From Acidobacteriota bacterium (GTDB lineage: Bacteria; Acidobacteriota; Polarisedimenticolia; Polarisedimenticolales; Polarisedimenticolaceae), in contig JAOTYK010000035.1 of the NCBI GenBank assembly GCA_029861955.1, positions 1 through 33,316 of the forward strand: a stretch of DNA of 33,316 bases, written 5' to 3'. Below the pieces are notes generated by a model, which saw only the letters and a list, made by a program, of their open reading frames with translations, was not told where the DNA came from and did not search any database. Made by a program: the position numbers and the translations under genes. Below, piece after piece: positions 32,753-33,316 of the stretch (position 1 is the first letter of the stretch; each line of letters begins with the position of its first letter).

Positions 32753-33316
32753 ATGATGACATCCCCCATGGAGTCGAGGTGCTCCGTCCCCGTCGGCCGC
32801 CTGTGGATCCTCCTGGCACTGGCCGTCACGATGGCCTGCCAATCACCCTCGGGGCAGGCGGAAGACGTTCTCGGGCGATACTTCCGTGCCGTGCAGGATG
32901 GGGATCTGGCCGAGCTGCGCTGCCTCATCGACCCCGGTCGGGTCGGGCCGGAATCGACGGCCCTGACCGGCGTGACCGGCGAGGAGGAATGGGTTCGGAT
33001 CTATCTCATGGGGCAGATCGAGGTCTACGAGCGCGGAAAGGAGATCGGGTACGTGCCACTCGAGGGGGATCCGGCTCGTACCGTGAAACTATTCTCGCTG
33101 GCACGCGGGGCCTATTACGACGTCCTCCGGGTTCAGCGCCGTGACGGCGAGCTCCATGTCACCACCGAGATCCGGTCAGCTTTCTCCCATATCGACTTGT
33201 CCGGCTTCACTCCGGGCACCACCTTGTACCTGGGAGGGGCTCCCGCCGGAAAGGTCGAGGCGGTGGTGGTGCCACGCTTCTCCGGAGATGTCAGCGTGAG
33301 CGTTCTCGATCGAATC
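32753..33316 (+). CDS. Putative lipoprotein, 3' end beyond the window
   Basis: An open frame of 188 codons without a stop runs to the right edge. The N-terminus is a lipoprotein signal: a short charged start, the hydrophobic core LWILLALAVTM and the lipobox TMAC with Cys29. The mature part continues SPSGQAEDVLGRYFRAVQDGDLAELRCLIDP, which resembles the opening of small stress or NTF2/DUF4878-like domains, though I cannot name the family with certainty. ATG at 32753 and ATG at 32756 are in the same frame. The gene is divergent from proS across 87 bp. No function is assigned. Confidence 0.75.
   Translation, partial: MMTSPMESRCSVPVGRLWILLALAVTMACQSPSGQAEDVLGRYFRAVQDGDLAELRCLIDPGRVGPESTALTGVTGEEEWVRIYLMGQIEVYERGKEIGYVPLEGDPARTVKLFSLARGAYYDVLRVQRRDGELHVTTEIRSAFSHIDLSGFTPGTTLYLGGAPAGKVEAVVVPRFSGDVSVSVLDRI

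Noticed and set aside
1-33316. tRNA, rRNA, CRISPR arrays, insertion sequences or prophage genes
   Set aside because: Gaps between genes are mostly under 100 bp and none shows a cloverleaf-like arrangement, repeated spacer units, transposase or integrase motifs.

Overview
The window is 33.3 kb of GC-rich, very densely packed bacterial chromosome with about 31 confidently placed protein genes plus one gene cut by the right edge. I see no rRNA, tRNA, CRISPR array, insertion sequence or prophage. The gene set (MsbA-type exporter, lipid A synthase N-domain protein, lipoprotein, secreted proteins) points to a diderm, Gram-negative-type bacterium. The secreted VWA protein resembles the VWFA-related family that is abundant in Acidobacteriota. 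With the GC content and the short archaeal/eukaryal-type prolyl-tRNA synthetase, this makes Acidobacteriota the best guess, but it is an inference and not proven here.

Layout from left to right. 1-195: unresolved left edge. 196-2942: a leftward SDR-fold epimerase-like gene, then a rightward two-gene ABC-2 exporter. 3033-4274: NADP-type isocitrate dehydrogenase behind a near-consensus promoter. 4279-8144: a leftward alpha-glucan operon, glgB followed by a GH57/DUF3536 enzyme that appears to start at CTG. 8269-9472: a glutaredoxin/thioredoxin-reductase pair. 9454-14521: a leftward string of ferredoxin, ketoacyl synthase, SAM methyltransferase, FAD oxidoreductase and CPBP membrane protease, the last four translationally coupled and looking like a small uncharacterised lipid or polyketide pathway. 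14585-16048: divergent gpmA and rnhB with a perfect hairpin between them. 16141-18658: sucC-sucD-ndk.

18683-25130 is an envelope-lipid island: an MsbA-like exporter, an ArnT-like GT83 transferase, an ICMT-like methyltransferase, two homologous Kdo/RIO-like kinases in divergent orientation, a DPM1/ArnC-like GT2 and a LpxB N-domain-like membrane protein. Together they suggest building, phosphorylating and glycosylating an outer-membrane or polyprenyl-linked lipid. 25127-28618 holds a secreted VWA protein and an ECF sigma / zinc-finger anti-sigma / bactofilin-like membrane protein operon with a good candidate autoregulatory ECF promoter. 28745-33316 holds a Lon-like AAA protease, prolyl-tRNA synthetase and the start of a lipoprotein gene.

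Recurrent traits are ATGA, GTGA, TGATG and even CTGA stop/start overlaps, convergent genes whose stop codons overlap, and several starts lying 6-7 nt after a TAGAAT/TAGCAT-like -10 box, which suggests leaderless mRNAs. The best leads for something undescribed are the condensing-enzyme operon (9454-14521), the divergent kinase island (22147-25130) and the sigma-controlled secreted bactofilin-like protein.
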